Part shown: positions 11,300 through 25,341 of the stretch, in pieces
Layout of the letters: every line of letters starts with the position of its first letter
How positions within the stretch are numbered: the stretch's first letter is position 1
Assembly (NCBI GenBank): GCA_034336665.1
Contig: JAPFBE010000002.1
Coordinates: forward strand, 14,486,906-14,550,905
Reading direction: 5' to 3'
Length of the DNA: 64,000 nt
Origin: Luscinia megarhynchos
Taxonomy: Eukaryota > Chordata > Aves > Passeriformes > Turdidae
Program-made: the position numbers and the translations under genes
The notes under the pieces: generated by a model
Databases searched by the model: none
Told to the model about the DNA's origin: nothing
What the model saw: the letters and a program-made list of their open reading frames with translations, nothing else

Positions 11300-14200
11300 A
11301 TTGGAGATAAATGCACATGTTTTTTATTTGTAGAGCTCTGCAAGAGTATACACAGATTTACTTTTAAAAATTAACCAAAAAAACAACACACCAAGCTCGC
11401 CTGCTTTAAAGCTGAGTAGGGTTAAGATTATAAATGGGGCTTGGACCCCATGACATCAACAAGCCCCTGACAGCTTGTGGCCCCTTTGGCCAGGGGCTCT
11501 TCATCTGTGAGGTTCCTGCCAGCCTGCAGCCACATCTCCACAGTGTGCTTCCTCCATCCCTGCTTTCACCAGAAAGGCATGGAAGACCGTCTGCCATAGA
11601 GCATGCTTGTTTCAGAGTGTGCCCCACTCTCCTTATCTGCAGGCAGCGTGTGCTGTTGCTGGATTCCGTGGACATGCAGTTACAAGCTGTAGCCCAGAGA
11701 CCAAATAAGTGTCTTCCTTCTTTTCTTACGTGATATACAGCCCCAGTAGGCTCTGTGGGCAGCTTGCTGGAAGATAAAATTAATTTTTGAGTAATGCACT
11801 TTGGAAGGAATAATCTGAACGAGACATGCATGTTACTGGGTTATAAATTAACGGTAACTACTGAGGAAAAAAGATGCGGGCATCACCCAGACCAGCTCTC
11901 GCAAACCTTTTCATGTTCTGTTACAGCGTGACGATAGTCAGGCAGAAATAAAATAAAACACTGCAGAACAGAATGAAATATAATTATGAAACTTCTCTTT
12001 TGTTCTTACAGAATTCGGTGGTCTGACGTCAGCTCTAAAACTGTTTAATTTTGCTCATCTTAGAATACTGACGGAATAAAAAACTGGCCGGAAATGAATC
12101 ATGCACTGAATAGAAGGATAGAATTTTTTTTTTTAAAAGTAGTTGGGGAGGTGGAATTGAAGAGATTGAGATGAAAAGGTAAAATGCTTGCAAAGTGTAG
12201 GCAGGTGGATTTAATGAAGGAATGCGTAAGCCACTTACGTATGGGTAGAAATTAAATGGCAGAAGTGTGCAACATAATAATCAGTAGAGAAGTAAATGGA
12301 GCACTGCTGTCTTTAACCTTGCTGTGCAATAGGTCGTCCTGCTTCTCTCATGGCTCCAACAAGACTTCTGACATGATCCTTTAACCAGGGCAGGGGCAAA
12401 TGCCATGCACAGTGGCATTTAAGTCAAGTGAAAAGACTGTGTTTGAAATGGTTAAAGGGAATTCCGTTTTCACAGTGAATAATTAAACTGGGAACTGATT
12501 GCCTTCTGTGCAGGAACATCCGTGTCTCTTTACAAATCAGCCTTCATCCCCTGCAATGCATTGTTCATTGAAACAGACAAACAAAAGCTCATAAGGCATG
12601 TTAAGCCATTTTTTCTACATCAGGTTCCCTGTTTTGTTGGGGTTTTCTGGTTTTTTTAAAGCTCTGTTCTTGGATTTTGTGCTGTCTAAAATGGCTGTGA
12701 TAACTCCGTGATCTTGTGCACTGAGCTGTTAATGGGCAGCAGAAGCTCTCACCGAGAAATTTAGTATGGCTGGGAGTGTGCAGAGGAAAAGGAGGAAGAT
12801 GAAAACATGAGTCTGAAAATGCAGGTCTACTTAATACTTAAATGCATAGATTAGAATCTAAATAATATGAAGGCTTTGACAGTGAAATATGCTTTAAAAT
12901 ATTTTTTTCAGTTTATGTTTATGGATTTATCAAGTAAATTACCTTAATCTTCATCAGATCACTCTGAAAAATGTTCACTCTCAGACAATCCACATATGCG
13001 TCTGTACTAACTGCATGCAAATCAGTAACAGTATCGACTCTTAGGCTAAACAGAATTTAATTTGCCAAATCAGAGGTAAAAAGAGAGAAAAAAGCTGCAG
13101 CGCAAAAACCGATTTAGGCTGATCTTGCCACTCCTTTCAGGTTTCTGGTGCAGGGCTGATGTTTCTGTGTGGGTTAGAGCAATGTACAATGTCTGATAGC
13201 CCAGTGTGGGCAGAAGCTGCAGAAATCTAATGAGCAAAAACTGGACAAAGCCCTGCCTTGAGGAGAATTTTTAAAAGTACAATAAAAGTTCCAGCAGCAG
13301 CTTTATGAAATATTTCTCTTTGTCATCATTGCCAGTTTGACTCATGTCTGGCTACAGATACTTCCCTCCCTTGCACTCTTACTTTTCTTTTAAAATCTGT
13401 GAAGTACTTTTCCCAACCCATTTTTCTGTCAACTTTGGGGCGGGGGAGGGAGCAGTAAAATTTGTTCTTTCTAAAGCCACTGCTCTGTGTAACCTGATTT
13501 TGGAGCATAAACATTGGCTCTCTGTAGTGTAGCTGACTGGAGTGCCGAGGAGCCACACAGTGACCCTGCTGAGGGGGGACCAGAGTGTTGAGGGGCTGCT
13601 CTGGCTCTCCTTGAGCTCACAGGGAGACTGTGCTGCCTGCTTGCTCCTGATTTGTGTCCAGATCTTAGCTTGGAAATTCCGGCTGCCTGGGCAGTGCCCA
13701 TGTGCTCTGTGTGTGTGGTGTGCCACCCATCTCTGCACAGGTGAGGGATGGCAAGGCCCTTGGGAAAAGGGATGATGACCTGTCCTCCTCCTTTGGGAGA
13801 AGGAGAGCCAAACAATTCCTTTTGGCAAGCCATCTCTCTGTGTGTCTCAATAGATGTCTTCTGTAGGCAGTCTGGGATGGCTGCCTGCCATTCGCCTGTT
13901 TGAATTACGATAGAACTGATTTCTTTTTTCTCTCTTTAGGATCCCAGATCATCTGAATGCGTCATGCGAGATGCTTTATGGTTTTGATTTTCAAAGGTGT
14001 TTCTTCTTTGGCTTGTGCAGTGCTGTGGTTTGCTGGCACTATGAGATGCCCCCGTGCTGTCAGGACTGGTTTTGTTCTGCTCTGTGAAATATTGACATTC
14101 CCGGTGCTGGCTTTTGCTGGTGTTAGCACGCATAGAAAAAATGCCTGATTAAAGGTTTGCCACATGTTGCTCATCTGCGTGAGTTTTCTTTGTTCTGTGA

Positions 14201-16904
14201 CTTTGGGCAATCCTGTGTATCTGGCAGTATTTCTGCTGTGTGAGAACAGGGTCTGTCTGTCTTTCTTGATTCTCTTGGAAATGTGTGTGGTTTCTTTAAT
14301 GTAGTAATTTTATTGAACAATTTTAAATGCAGTTCATACGTGTGTATTATATATGTATACTTGTTAAAAAGAAAAAAAAGTCGTAATTCATTCCAGAAGG
14401 GGAAAGAAATAGGAAGAACACATTCAGACTGAAATACTGGTTTCCCAAGGGATTTTCATAGCTGTTGAAGTAATTCTTTCTTTGTGTTTTCCCTCTGTGT
14501 AACATACATTGCCTTCTTTCTTTTAACTCCAAAATGTAAATTGCTGCCATTATGTTCTGTATTCTGTAAGGTTCTTGAAACACTTTTCTTAACTTCAATG
14601 CTAAGAGCCCCATAGCCTCTAAGGCCTATCAGAAATTGTGACTGTTTTCCCCGACTTTTTTAGGCATTATTTTCAGATGCAGTCATTTTTTGTCTTTTTT
14701 TGATCTAAGTACATTTTAGCGACATTAACCGTGTAGTAAATTTTCCATCACAGAACCTTACTGAGAATGGATAAATTTGATAATAATTTTAAAAATTACC
14801 CATAGCTGCTCCCTGTTGCTTGTTGATTCTAGAAATTGCTTGATAAAACTCTGCAGTCTTTTAACCTTTTCAGGCAGAAATTTTGGTCTTGAGAATTCAT
14901 AAAATTCTACAAAGGGCTATTCATCGATCATTGTTTTGGAAGAAAGAGGTAAAGGATCATTCCAGTCTGGTATTTTATGTCTACTGGAAAAAAAATCCCA
15001 AGGCCGTATTCTAAAAAATAAATATTTCTAAGCTTTTCCAGACCTGAGCATCATGTGGCAGCTCTGAGGAAAGTACAGCTGGAGTGATAAGAGAAGCAGC
15101 TGTGCTGAAAGGAAAATGAAGTGGAAAGGTTTAGCTTCATTAATCAAGGTGAAAGGGTTTTTTTGGACTTGAAAGACACAGTTGACCACTTTCAGGTTGA
15201 GTGAAAAGTAGTCATTTACAGAGTATATCTCTTTGGGAATGGAAAAGTAATCTCAAGTATATGTGTCACAAACAGATGCAATGACATGAATATTTGAAAA
15301 AGTTTTTTGTAGAAAACATGCATGATCCTAAGAGGCTCACTTTCAGCTGGATATATTTTAGAATTCTGTGATCCCCAAGGTTTTTCTAGTAATAAATTGA
15401 TTATATTTGTCCTGCTTGTTTCATGGGCTGCTAAGTAAAGCTAACCCTGTCAAAGAGGGTACATACTGTGGTGCCCCAAATGAGTAACCTTTCTGGTTGG
15501 CTGGATCTGGCTGGGGGCCGTAATCTGTGAATAATTAGATTGTAATTAAAATCTATTTATCACCTTTTCTCTTTCCAACTGATTTAGGCAGTGATGTTAG
15601 GTAGATTATTTTGTTCCTTCTGGTGTCAAAAATGTGATGCGTCAGTTGCAAATACTGCAGGCTTTTTAAAATGCTCTCTCCGTGCAATGATAAGAATTTC
15701 TTTAACCAGAATAAGATCTTTTTGCTGTATTTTCTGTTTCACAGATGCGTTATGAAGGTATTTGTAAAAATCAAGACTAGCCAGTCTGTTCAGAGGAAAT
15801 GCATTCTCCATGGGATTTTCTCCAGTACATGCTGTGATCTGGCTTGGGGCAGAGTTACACATCAGTGGAACCTTGGAGTCCCAGCCTCTTGGCGGTAACA
15901 CAGAGTAGTGCCACTGCTTCCCAACCTGCCTGTTGGGATCTCTAATGCTCGTGTCCTACACTGTTACTGACCCCTCCCGACTTGCTGACAGAATCATTTT
16001 GAGTGGGATTTCCCAGGGACCTTCTTGTGGCATTATGCCATTGCACAAAACTCCTGATGGAAGGTAAAGACATTTGAGGATTGATTTTTACTCTTTTTAA
16101 TAAAGCAGTGTCTGGAGTTACTGAAGCCTTAGGGGAAATTCAGAATACTTCTGGAAGAACCAGACTGATTCCAGATGTCTTTCCTTTTAACCCGGATCTC
16201 TAGCTGACCATGCTTTTCTGGTTAATTCCTCATAGTAAGGTACCTAATTTGGTACCTAATTTTGGATTTGTGAAGAAAGGGCTTGAGATGAAATGTATCC
16301 TTTTTAGAAATACTTGTCTATTTGCAGCAAGTAGTCTGATATAAAGGCTAGACTTAAAGAAAAAAGTAAGAAGTGTGAAGTTGTTGTAGAAATAAAGTGT
16401 GATTCTGGCACCAAGGGGCTTTAAAAGTGTAGTTTTGGACAAAGTTTGTAGGTCTTGGCTTGTCAGACTTAAGAGTATCTCTTGTGGAAGAGTGAATGAG
16501 AGGCAGGATACCATAAAGGGAAATTAGGCCTGAGAAGAAAATGCCAACTTTTTTCCACCCCCCCTCTGCAGACAGCAGTTCTGGATCAACTGAACGAAGA
16601 GGGAAAAATATGCAAGAGACTCAAAAAAGCACTTTTCAACTTCCAGCTCTGGTTTTAATCTTGTGCATCCTTCTGTGTTTCCGTGCCAACACCTAAAGGC
16701 CTCACAAGTGCTAAAGTGCACAGGACTTCCAGTGGCAGTAATCATATGTAACCAAGTTCACTTGCTGAAGTCACACTTGCCAAGGCAAAAAAAGCTTTAA
16801 CAGCTTCTCCTGAGCTGAACTCCTCCCTGCCTCTCTTGCTTCCCATGCAGATGTAGGGAAATGCTGCTCTGGGATGTGAACACTGTACTGATACACATGA
16901 GATT
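11300..16904. other. Intron 1 segment, no gene
   Basis: Unique intron with a POU octamer word (ATGCAAAT, 13015-13022), a GC-richer patch at about 13540-13800 and a 13-bp direct duplication (GGTACCTAATTT) near 16238-16262. I see no transposon ends and no exon. Confidence 0.6.
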
Positions 16905-16975
16905 TGTGTATCATATGATATCCTTATGATGATATGATATTATAATGATATATTATGTGATATCATTGTGATAGA
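16905..16975 (+). repeat. ATGATAT-rich imperfect repeat
   Basis: Irregular copies of ATGATAT and GATATNAT run through this interval. Because the word is nearly self-complementary, the region can fold on itself. No known transposon ends were recognised. Confidence 0.65.
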
Positions 16976-18767
16976 CATCCTCAGGAATCACTAAGGTGCA
17001 GTGGGTAGCAATCAGTGTGCTGTCCTGGAGCTGTCCTGGATAAATGTGCAGATTCCTTGGAGCTGCCTGGCTGAGGAAAGAGCTGGCCAGGCTGTCTTCT
17101 GCAACAACTTCTTTTCAATGCAGCATTTGTTGTAGGCTGTTTCCTGCCAGTTTGGTTACTGGGCAGATAAAATGCATTTGATATCCTTTTAATTCATTGC
17201 TGGTTTTTAAATTATTTTAAAGTCAGCTTTATTGCTTCCGAGTAGCAAGTGTATAGTTTAAGATTATAATTTTTTAATTTTCACTGCTTCTCTTCAGCCT
17301 GACTTTCTGCTGAACTACTTAAATATAACCACTCTATTTGCTTCTCCTGACTTTCTGGCAATATTATATATGCTTCTCAGTGAAATCCCCAACAGATGAA
17401 AATCTCTTTGACATCTGCCTTTGAGTTCCAAAGAATCTTATCATTTTATACTGTACAATTTTTTGGATGTATATGCCTTCGATTTTAGAAAAGTGAAAAA
17501 CATCTCCTCCCACCCTCAGCCCTTAAGGTGATCAGTGTGCGTGTGGTACTTGGTGTGTCTGTGAGTTTTTAAATTTTATGCCATGTGAAAGGATTTGCAG
17601 ATAAATTGAAGTGTTACAACACAAAGTTCGTTGCACTCCACTATAAGGACTTCTGTTTTATCTGTCTGCTCTAGCAGTGCCAATGATCATTCAGCAGTAA
17701 GATGGTAGAGGACTGTCATAACCACACTGCAAAATCCCTAAATCGATTCTCAACTTCCCTTGCTCCTCCTTTGTTCTTAATCATGTTGTTTCCACAGTAA
17801 GAAATCTCTCTGCATTGCTATTCATGGGAGCAAGAACATTAATCAGATTTGCAGATATGTGTCTACCTCCATCATTTTTCTTGCCACTCCTGTGGCTCCA
17901 GCTTCTCTCTTGCATACCTTGGTGCATCCTGAGCATCTCTGTAGTCCATCTGGTTTTCACATGCTTGTGAGAAGCAGCCTTCATGCTGCAGCCATTGTGC
18001 CAGGGCTGGAGACTCCCCAGTCTGCACGGAACTGCAGTTCCAAGCAATCCCTAGATGGGATCAGAAAAAATGTTTTCCTAAACAGGTGGATTATACAGGG
18101 GCTGATTTAAAGATCTGTTTACATGAGGGGTTGAGCTGTTGTGCCTGCATTTCCAGACTTGATTGCAATTGTAATGACCTGTGTCTGTGTAGTAACAGGA
18201 AGGTGTGATTTCAACTCAGGTGGGTGTTACCTGCTCTGGCTTCAGCTTACCAGCAGAGCTGTAAATATAAGAAACAAAATAAAATGCATGAGGATGCAGC
18301 AGCATGGGTCTGAATCTGGGTGAGAAAATGGAATATGAGCCTTTTGAGTACGCCCAAAACATGTCATGGTGGTTTGGTAGCTAAAGCTGAAACCCATGCT
18401 GTCACATCCTTAATGCCAGTTCTACTTAAATTTGTTAAAAACTTTTATAATACCAGACAGACACAGTGAGGATCTGTTTCAAAGGTTCTTTTAGCTAGAA
18501 GCATGAGACTCTAGTTGATGGTTGCTTACACTAAGAGAATTTTTCCATACATCTGGGTCTGAAGGGAGCTCAAAAAGAGAAGTCAACTCAGCTCTCAGCC
18601 CCTGCACGGATGTAAGACTCAGTCCTCAGGTTAGATTGGAATGATGGTCTGCTTTTTCTTACAAGTCAAGTACTTCCCAACATGAAGGGGAAAAAAACGG
18701 TTTGTCATGAGCTTCTCTGAGTTCTGTCAGGAGTAGCAGCATGAAATCAGTTTCAGTTCTTCCTTAT

Positions 18768-18808
18768 TTAAAAAAACAAAAACAAAACACAAACAAACAA
18801 AAACCAAA
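18768..18808 (+). repeat. A-rich AAAAC/AAAC simple repeat
   Basis: This is an imperfect run of AAAAAC and AAAC units. It resembles a decayed poly-A tract, but no retroelement body could be recognised to its left. Confidence 0.7.
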
Positions 18809-19211
18809 TGACAAAGCCCTCGAAGCTGCTGTTAGAGATTAGCTGAAGCAAAGGATTTGGAACTGGGGACAGAAGGAAAGGAGATCTTGAAACAGATTAT
18901 AATTAACTTCTTTCTCTGGCCTTGATAGATGGCCTCATTTCCTCAGATTTTTTACTTCTCTCTCCAATCACACTAACCAGTTGATTCCTGATCTTGCTAT
19001 CCAGCTATTAATATTGCTCAAGGCTGTTATTGCCTAAGCTGTGCTGTTTACCTGTATTCTGAATTTGGAGTGGGAAAGGCATTTTTTAGATTATTTGAAT
19101 AATTCATTTTTGGGAAAAGGATTGGGAAGAGACTTCTGATTTACAGAAATAAGACCTTGGATTTCGGCTAGTATGGTGATTCTTCATTTAAATTCTCATG
19201 CAATAATTTAA

Positions 19212-19229
19212 TTTTTTTTTTTTTTTTTT
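19212..19229 (+). repeat. Poly-T tract (18 bases)
   Basis: Uninterrupted T run in intron 1. It could be the antisense tail of a decayed retrocopy, but nothing recognisable adjoins it. Confidence 0.9.
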
Positions 19230-22200
19230 GGTATATTTAAGGTATACCTTTGAAAACAGTAAGTTTTTACAGAACAGAAAAGATTTATTTTTAGGTAGCT
19301 GGCTGTTTGCTTGCTTGAGTTTTTAGTAAATAATTCCTGGTGAGTTTGCAGTGTTTGCTGTTGAATGTCAAATTGCGAGTATGAATGCTTGAGATGTGCC
19401 TCCCTACATTTCCAGTGTTGCAGAAATGAAATCTGTTTGGACCTGTCATAACTGAAAGATGAATCCTGGTTTTGTTACAAAGGCCTTTAGAATTTCCACA
19501 GTGCCTATGGGAAGTGAAAATTTATTGAATTGTGCTAGGTGCTGGAAAGCAGATAATGAGCTCTGCACACCAATTCTGATGTCACTTGTCACTCTTCTAA
19601 TCAGTGCACTGAAAGCAACCCCAAGTATCCTCCCTTTAGGAGACTGCAATTTGATGAAAACCATTTATTTTATATTTCTTTTTAGAAGGTTGTTTTCATT
19701 TGTGCTATACACACGTTGTTCAGTTTTGTGTTAGTTGACTTTCTTAGATAATCCTGTCCAGAAACTGTCTTGTCACAACAGCTCTGAAGCCTTAAATTAT
19801 GTAAAGTAATATCACTGTGATAGTTGTGACAACACAGAATGGACATCAGTTCACTTATGTATAATATTTATGAACTCCACCTTGCAGATATCCTGGTATT
19901 TTGATTTAATTTTCCACTTCATCCAGATTCAAGAATAAGAGCCTCCTCTTTATAACTGACCAATTTCTTTGACCTCAGGGCTGTAATGCATTTTAAAGTG
20001 GGTAACATTGTTGTGGTGGGGAGTTTTTTGTGTGTTCAATTTATTAAGGACTATGTAAGCACATGCTCTCTTAGGTGGACTGAGATGCCTCTTATACTTG
20101 CACTTTGTCCATAAAGATGACTCAGACGATACGGAATATGCTGGAAACCTTTGAAAAAGGACCACTGGTTTTTAAGTACTTGGTTTGTAGGATTAAGTCA
20201 CCTTGGTCACAAACTTGCATTAATATGTTATATGTTGTATTAACCCCTCCTGTTGAGAAGGAAAAGAAAATTTTACCTTACACAAGCTGAAAGTAAAAAA
20301 GCAACCGCCATAAGTTGCATTTAAGACAAATATACACCAAAAAGAAGGTAGAGTTGTTGGAAAATTGTGGCCTTCATTCATAAAGTTGTAAGATCACTGA
20401 CTTAAATTGCAGATATTTGCAGCAGTGCACAGTTGCAGGTATCGTTTGCAGTTGTGCTCCTGGATTATTTTGGGCTGGACCAAGAGTCTGTTCTGTAGGG
20501 GCAAGATAATGCTGAGATCAGATGACCTGATGTAATTTTGTTGATTTTGTGAGCTTTCTAGCAATCACATGCTTTTTTCCTCTCTTCCCCTTTTTTTCTC
20601 CTCCTTCCTGGAGGTGTTAATGCTGGTAGATGCCTGCCAAGCCTTTGGAAGAAAATCTGGGAAAATTATGATGAAGTAAGCTGCTTCACAGACATCTTGA
20701 ACGTTGTTTTCAGTGGAGACTGGAATACATGAGCAGAAATCCAGTGTGCTCTGTTAGCAAGTAGGAAAGGTGGTGAAGGGCCATTGTGAGAGTTTGGGCC
20801 ACGCTGAATGCATGGAGCAGCAAGGCAAGGATACCATGAAGGGAAGAGGGCATCATGCAGTTGACTAGTTTGCTCCCATCACCTTCCTGCCCTTCACCAG
20901 CCAGTTTGTAATCTACCAGCAGATGCCCAGGAAATTGCACAAAGGGATAGGATTTGCAAAGGTAACTCCTGCAAGTGGTGTAGCTGAGCTGAGGAGCGGG
21001 AGGAGAGCTGGTGGCCCATCCTGGCCACTGAGTGCAGTGTGCTGGCCAGCAGCGAGCACAGTGCTGGGGAAGCTGAGCACAGGAGTCCACACGCAGCCAG
21101 ATCTCATTAATTCAGCTGCTCACAAAGCAACTTGTTTGAGTAACTCAGATTTATGTCTGTGAACACAGTACGTCAGGTGAATTTTTCACTTGTGTTTCAC
21201 TTGTTCTGGCAGCTTAGGAAGCTCTTCTGGGGCCATCATCCTGCCTTTTCCCTGACAGTGAATAGGAGAGTGCCCATGCTTCCAGAGCAGTGCCCAACCC
21301 TGATTCTGATAAAAGAGTAATTTAACACTCCCACCTTTATTTCTTAAATGCAGCAGCTGGACCCTTGGCTAAAATGGAGACATGGTGGTTCCCTTTAAGA
21401 ATTGTTTTTGCTTTTGCTTTTGAACTCCCTTTATTGCCTATGTGTGGCAATAGAGGTAAGAGGTAGAGTAGGGAAAACAAAGTAAAAATCCAGTGGATCC
21501 ATTTTGTCTCCTCCTTTCTGGGCTGATTTCCTGTGTACCAGTTTGGCCTTCTCTGCGGGTGGGCTCTTCTGTGCTCTGGGCAGGTTTGTGTGAGCCTCCC
21601 TCCCAGACAGCATGTGCCCCAGTGGGATGGGTCCCCTGCCTCTCCCTGCCCCACGCGACCGGGCTTGGGAGCGCAGCAGTGTCGGGCTTGGCCAGTGGGA
21701 TTGGTTTCTGGCGCTCAGACACAATGGCATTTCGTGCATGGTGACCACCATGGTGGTGTGGAGGCACACATGTTTTTGAGGGGGTGAGCAAGTTTCTGTA
21801 CCTGAGAAGTGAAATTTTACTCCTCTGGTCTCAAGGTGGTTCTGCTCAAGCAGAAACATGTCTTTTTCTCTCTTTCACGTAAGAGAAATTTGAGGGAATA
21901 AAATCCCTTTGAGGTGTTTGAGATGCACTGTAGAGAAAAAATAGTGAAAACATTTTCTGCATTGGTCTCCTTCTTCTCAATATCCTTCTGTGTTCAATGT
22001 CTTCCCATGCTGGTCCAGGACCACTGCTGTGGTTACAGCCTCACCATGTTCTGTACCCTGTCCTGAGGACAGTTTGGTAGCCTTTCTGTATTCCCATTTC
22101 AATGTCTGTCCTTCCTTCCTTCCATGGCCATGGCACTCTACAGTATGAACAAACATACGCAGTCATGCCAACTCCCTCCAGCTGTGCCACTGTCTGTCAT

Positions 22201-25062
22201 GAACTCATCCCACTGCCTGGGAGGCCACTGATCCCCCGTGAGTTTAGCCCATTTGCCCCCCACCCAGTGTGCAGGGTTCTCTTGTGCAAGTGCCAATGCC
22301 TGCAGGCTCAGGGGACCGACCAATCTCTCTCCCTGAGCATCTCCTCCTCACAGTAATTTACATGCCCAGGATCTTGAAAGTGTTTCCTAAATTAAAATAA
22401 GATTTATTATGGAACCAGGTCATGGTGCCATCTGCATCATAGATGGTGCTGTGTCCTTGAGTGCTTATCCTGGGCCAGCCATGTTTCTAGTCATGCATGT
22501 CTGCAGGCAAAGGAAGGGACTAATTTCAGCACAAGTAGACAAGTATGTATTACATCCTGAAACATCCACATAAAAAACAATTTATTTGTGGGTGAAATTG
22601 GACATGGCATTCAGTGGTTGTGTACTGTGTGCAATTTTGCAGTATTAAATACTTTGAGGTCTGTGAATGCTTCATTTTTTAGGCTTAGCTCTGCACACCC
22701 AGGCATATGCCAGGGGTTTCCCAGCACTGCACTGGCCTTTCACCCAGCCTTGCTTTCCAGCTCTTCCCCTCTCCGTGGGTCTCCATTTACAAGCACACTG
22801 TACACCAAAGGCTGGTTATTGTCCAAAGGTAAAAATAGTTCCTCAGGTTGGTGTCGTGCTAAAATGAAGACTCTGGTCAGCCTTCTCTCACTGCCAATTT
22901 TCCTGTCCTATTTCTATTAACTGTATTTTTTAAATTAGCATTTCATCCTTTTTACATGACTGAGGCTAAATAGATTACGTTTTGCACCAGTAACTTGTTT
23001 ATTTGTTTGTTTTCCACGTACTTCCCTTCTCAGTTCTTCTGGAAATTATTTTGAGCTTTTTGTTTTCCCTGTCCATTTTCCAAGTTCCAGTAGTTTTCAG
23101 CTCAGAACCTATTTGGCAAGAGGAATAAGAGAATTTATTATTATAGGAAGTAGGGAGGTTTTTGTGAGAATCTTACCAGATTGCTATCCCTGGCAAGTGT
23201 CACAGGCCAGAAACAGAAAAAAAATGTAATGGAATGATTGCTTTCAAACTTTGTGATTTATATCTTTTTTCACCTCCTTTTCATTGCCTTGGTCATGTGT
23301 GTATTTTTGGTCATGAATCCAGATTTTTACCCAGTGAAGTTTGCTGCACTAGATTGTTCAACTCTTAGGTAACTTTCACAGCATTTTGATTTGATGTCTT
23401 TTTCATTTACATTTCAAAACATTTGCAATCTGTAAATCTCCTTCTACCCATGCTTTTGGCACCATTCATTTTTGGTGAGGTAGCTGAACAAAAGGATCTC
23501 TAACCTGAGAAGTAAATATTTTTTCATTCCACATTTGAAATGTGCCAGCTTTTGCATGGTTTGTTTTTTCCCCCTGCTACCCAAGACTGGCTGTAGAAGG
23601 TAAACACTGGGGAAGCTAAATGAGATTACAGCATCACTTTGATAACCTTCCTTAGTGAATGGGCAGTTGATCTGTCCATAATGCAAAGCACTTAATGTAT
23701 TGAAGTGTCTAAGAAAGCAAGCTACTAGTTCGCCACTCAGGGTTCAATTTCCGAATAATAACATTTATTTGTAGGGGGAAAAGAGTTACTTCTGCGATGG
23801 CAAAGTAGATATTGTCACTCAAAGCATGGTCCTTTTATTAACCCCAGACTTCTATGGTTAAGTAATTGTTGTATTAGTAGCATTTCTTGACTGGTAAGGT
23901 GGAAAAAAACCAAGACAGATGTCTGTGTACAATGTGCTCCTTGTTTATTTATCTGCAGTAGGCTGGGGCAATTGGAGTAGGCTGGAGAATTGGCGCACTG
24001 TCAGGGGGCTGTGAGCGACAGGGCTCCAGCTCTGCCGGCTGAGGCTTGAGACACAGCAGCTCCTGGGCAGTACGTGTCGTGTACTTCTCTGTGTTTGCAT
24101 CTGTCTGTGCTTTCCTGCACACAGCAAAAGGTAGGGTAAAGGCTCGTGCGAAAGTGGCAGATACCGAGTTTTGTTTTTCTTGGGTAAACGGCTGACAAAA
24201 AACTGTTGCTTTCTGCTATTTGTTTATATGTGCCTGTGACTTTCTAGGGAAGTGGAGCGTATTTATCCAGAACAGAAATGCACATATATTGATTGAATGC
24301 ATAGCTTGGCAGTAACACATACAGAATGCTTGGAGGTACTTGTTTTTTCTTAGTATGATACTATTCAGATTTTGAAACTAAGGAAAATACTTCTAATATA
24401 TCCTTTTCTACCTTGTTCTTTCCATTTCCATAATGCTTTAGATTAGAAATGTCATAAAACTAAAAGCTTTCTACTAAGAAAGAAAGTAGGATATTCGTAA
24501 AAGGAAAAATATTTAATCTCTCTTCTTTCCTGGCCGTTTTCTTAAACCTGAAGTAAACAAGGTGAAATGGAGTGAATTTCTATTAAGCAGACTCCTCTGC
24601 TTTCGAGTCACGTAGGGAACAGACAATTGATGGCATATTTCCAGCTGGCAGAGCTGTCGAAAGGTAGCATGCAACTTCAACTCAGTTTTTTTTTCCTTTT
24701 TAACATATGATTGTGCAAGTCTAAGTTCATCAGAGAGTAAATGTTCCTTCCGTATGTAAAACAAAGAATAAATCTGGAAGTTAGATTCTGTGAGTAAACA
24801 GATTACTGTTGTAATACAGGGTTTTCTTCAATACTGTGGGTGCTTTAGATACTAACATTTTTCAAAGATGATGTGATGATCAACTTGATGTCAACTGTTG
24901 GATTTGATATGAAGTCCCATAAGTTTTCTTTTGCTTTTTAGGGTTTTTTGTGCTGGAGAAGGGGAGGGACAGGATAAGGGGTTTGCACAGTATTTCCTAA
25001 AGCTTGTGTGGAAAACCAGGCCATTTAAATTTTCTTTTTATTTCTTTTTCAGAAATTAAAAT

Positions 25063-25341
25063 TCACCATATTTTGGTGGCTGTTACTTTTTCCACATAAG
25101 GTACTTTGGGACTCATCATGGTGTTCGCATTTGCTGTTGGTTGCGTGTTGATCATGTTTTGCCAAGCATTAACTGCTTGTCTGAGCGTTAGCAGCTTCTC
25201 ATGGCCTTCCCCTCTTGTAAAATACTGGGAGGTGATAATCTGACCCAAATAAAACTGTGCTTGCCTCCATGTGTAACTGGTGGTTGAAATTCTGCTTCTC
25301 CGGTCCAGTACCCCTGAGACTGTTTCGGTGCCTGAGGACAT
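25063..25341 (-). other. Unassigned protein-like ORF (92 codons), possible retrocopy or chance
   Basis: On the minus strand an ATG at 25341 opens 92 codons to TGA at 25065-25063. The frame is open a further 18 codons upstream of the ATG. The peptide is mixed-composition and non-repetitive, with a basic N-terminus (VLDRRSRIS), then YTWRQAQFYLGQIITSQYF and LTLRQAVNAWQNMINTQ, and a C-terminus VEKVTATKIW. An AATAAA signal lies 20 bases past the stop (25042-25037) in an A-rich context. I do not recognise the family. With no introns and antisense to JARID2, it could be a fragment of a processed gene, an old transposon piece or a chance ORF. Confidence 0.25.

Larger units (their letters stand above)
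16976..25000. other. Intron 1 segment, no gene
   Basis: Unique intron. It contains a duplicated 12-mer GCTGTCCTGGA(G) near 17019-17040 and GC-richer, CT-rich patches at about 20960-21100, 21530-21740 and 22180-22330 that generate overlapping spurious ORFs on both strands. Confidence 0.6.

Noticed and set aside
13540..13800. GC-rich patch with overlapping ORFs on both strands, possible exon
   Set aside because: A donor-like CAGGTGAGG occurs near 13737, but no matching acceptor with a protein-like open frame was found, and the ORFs conflict across frames.
16905..16975. ATGATAT-rich block as a possible MITE or origin-like element
   Set aside because: The copies are irregular, with no terminal inverted repeats or target-site duplication. 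Simple-sequence drift is sufficient.
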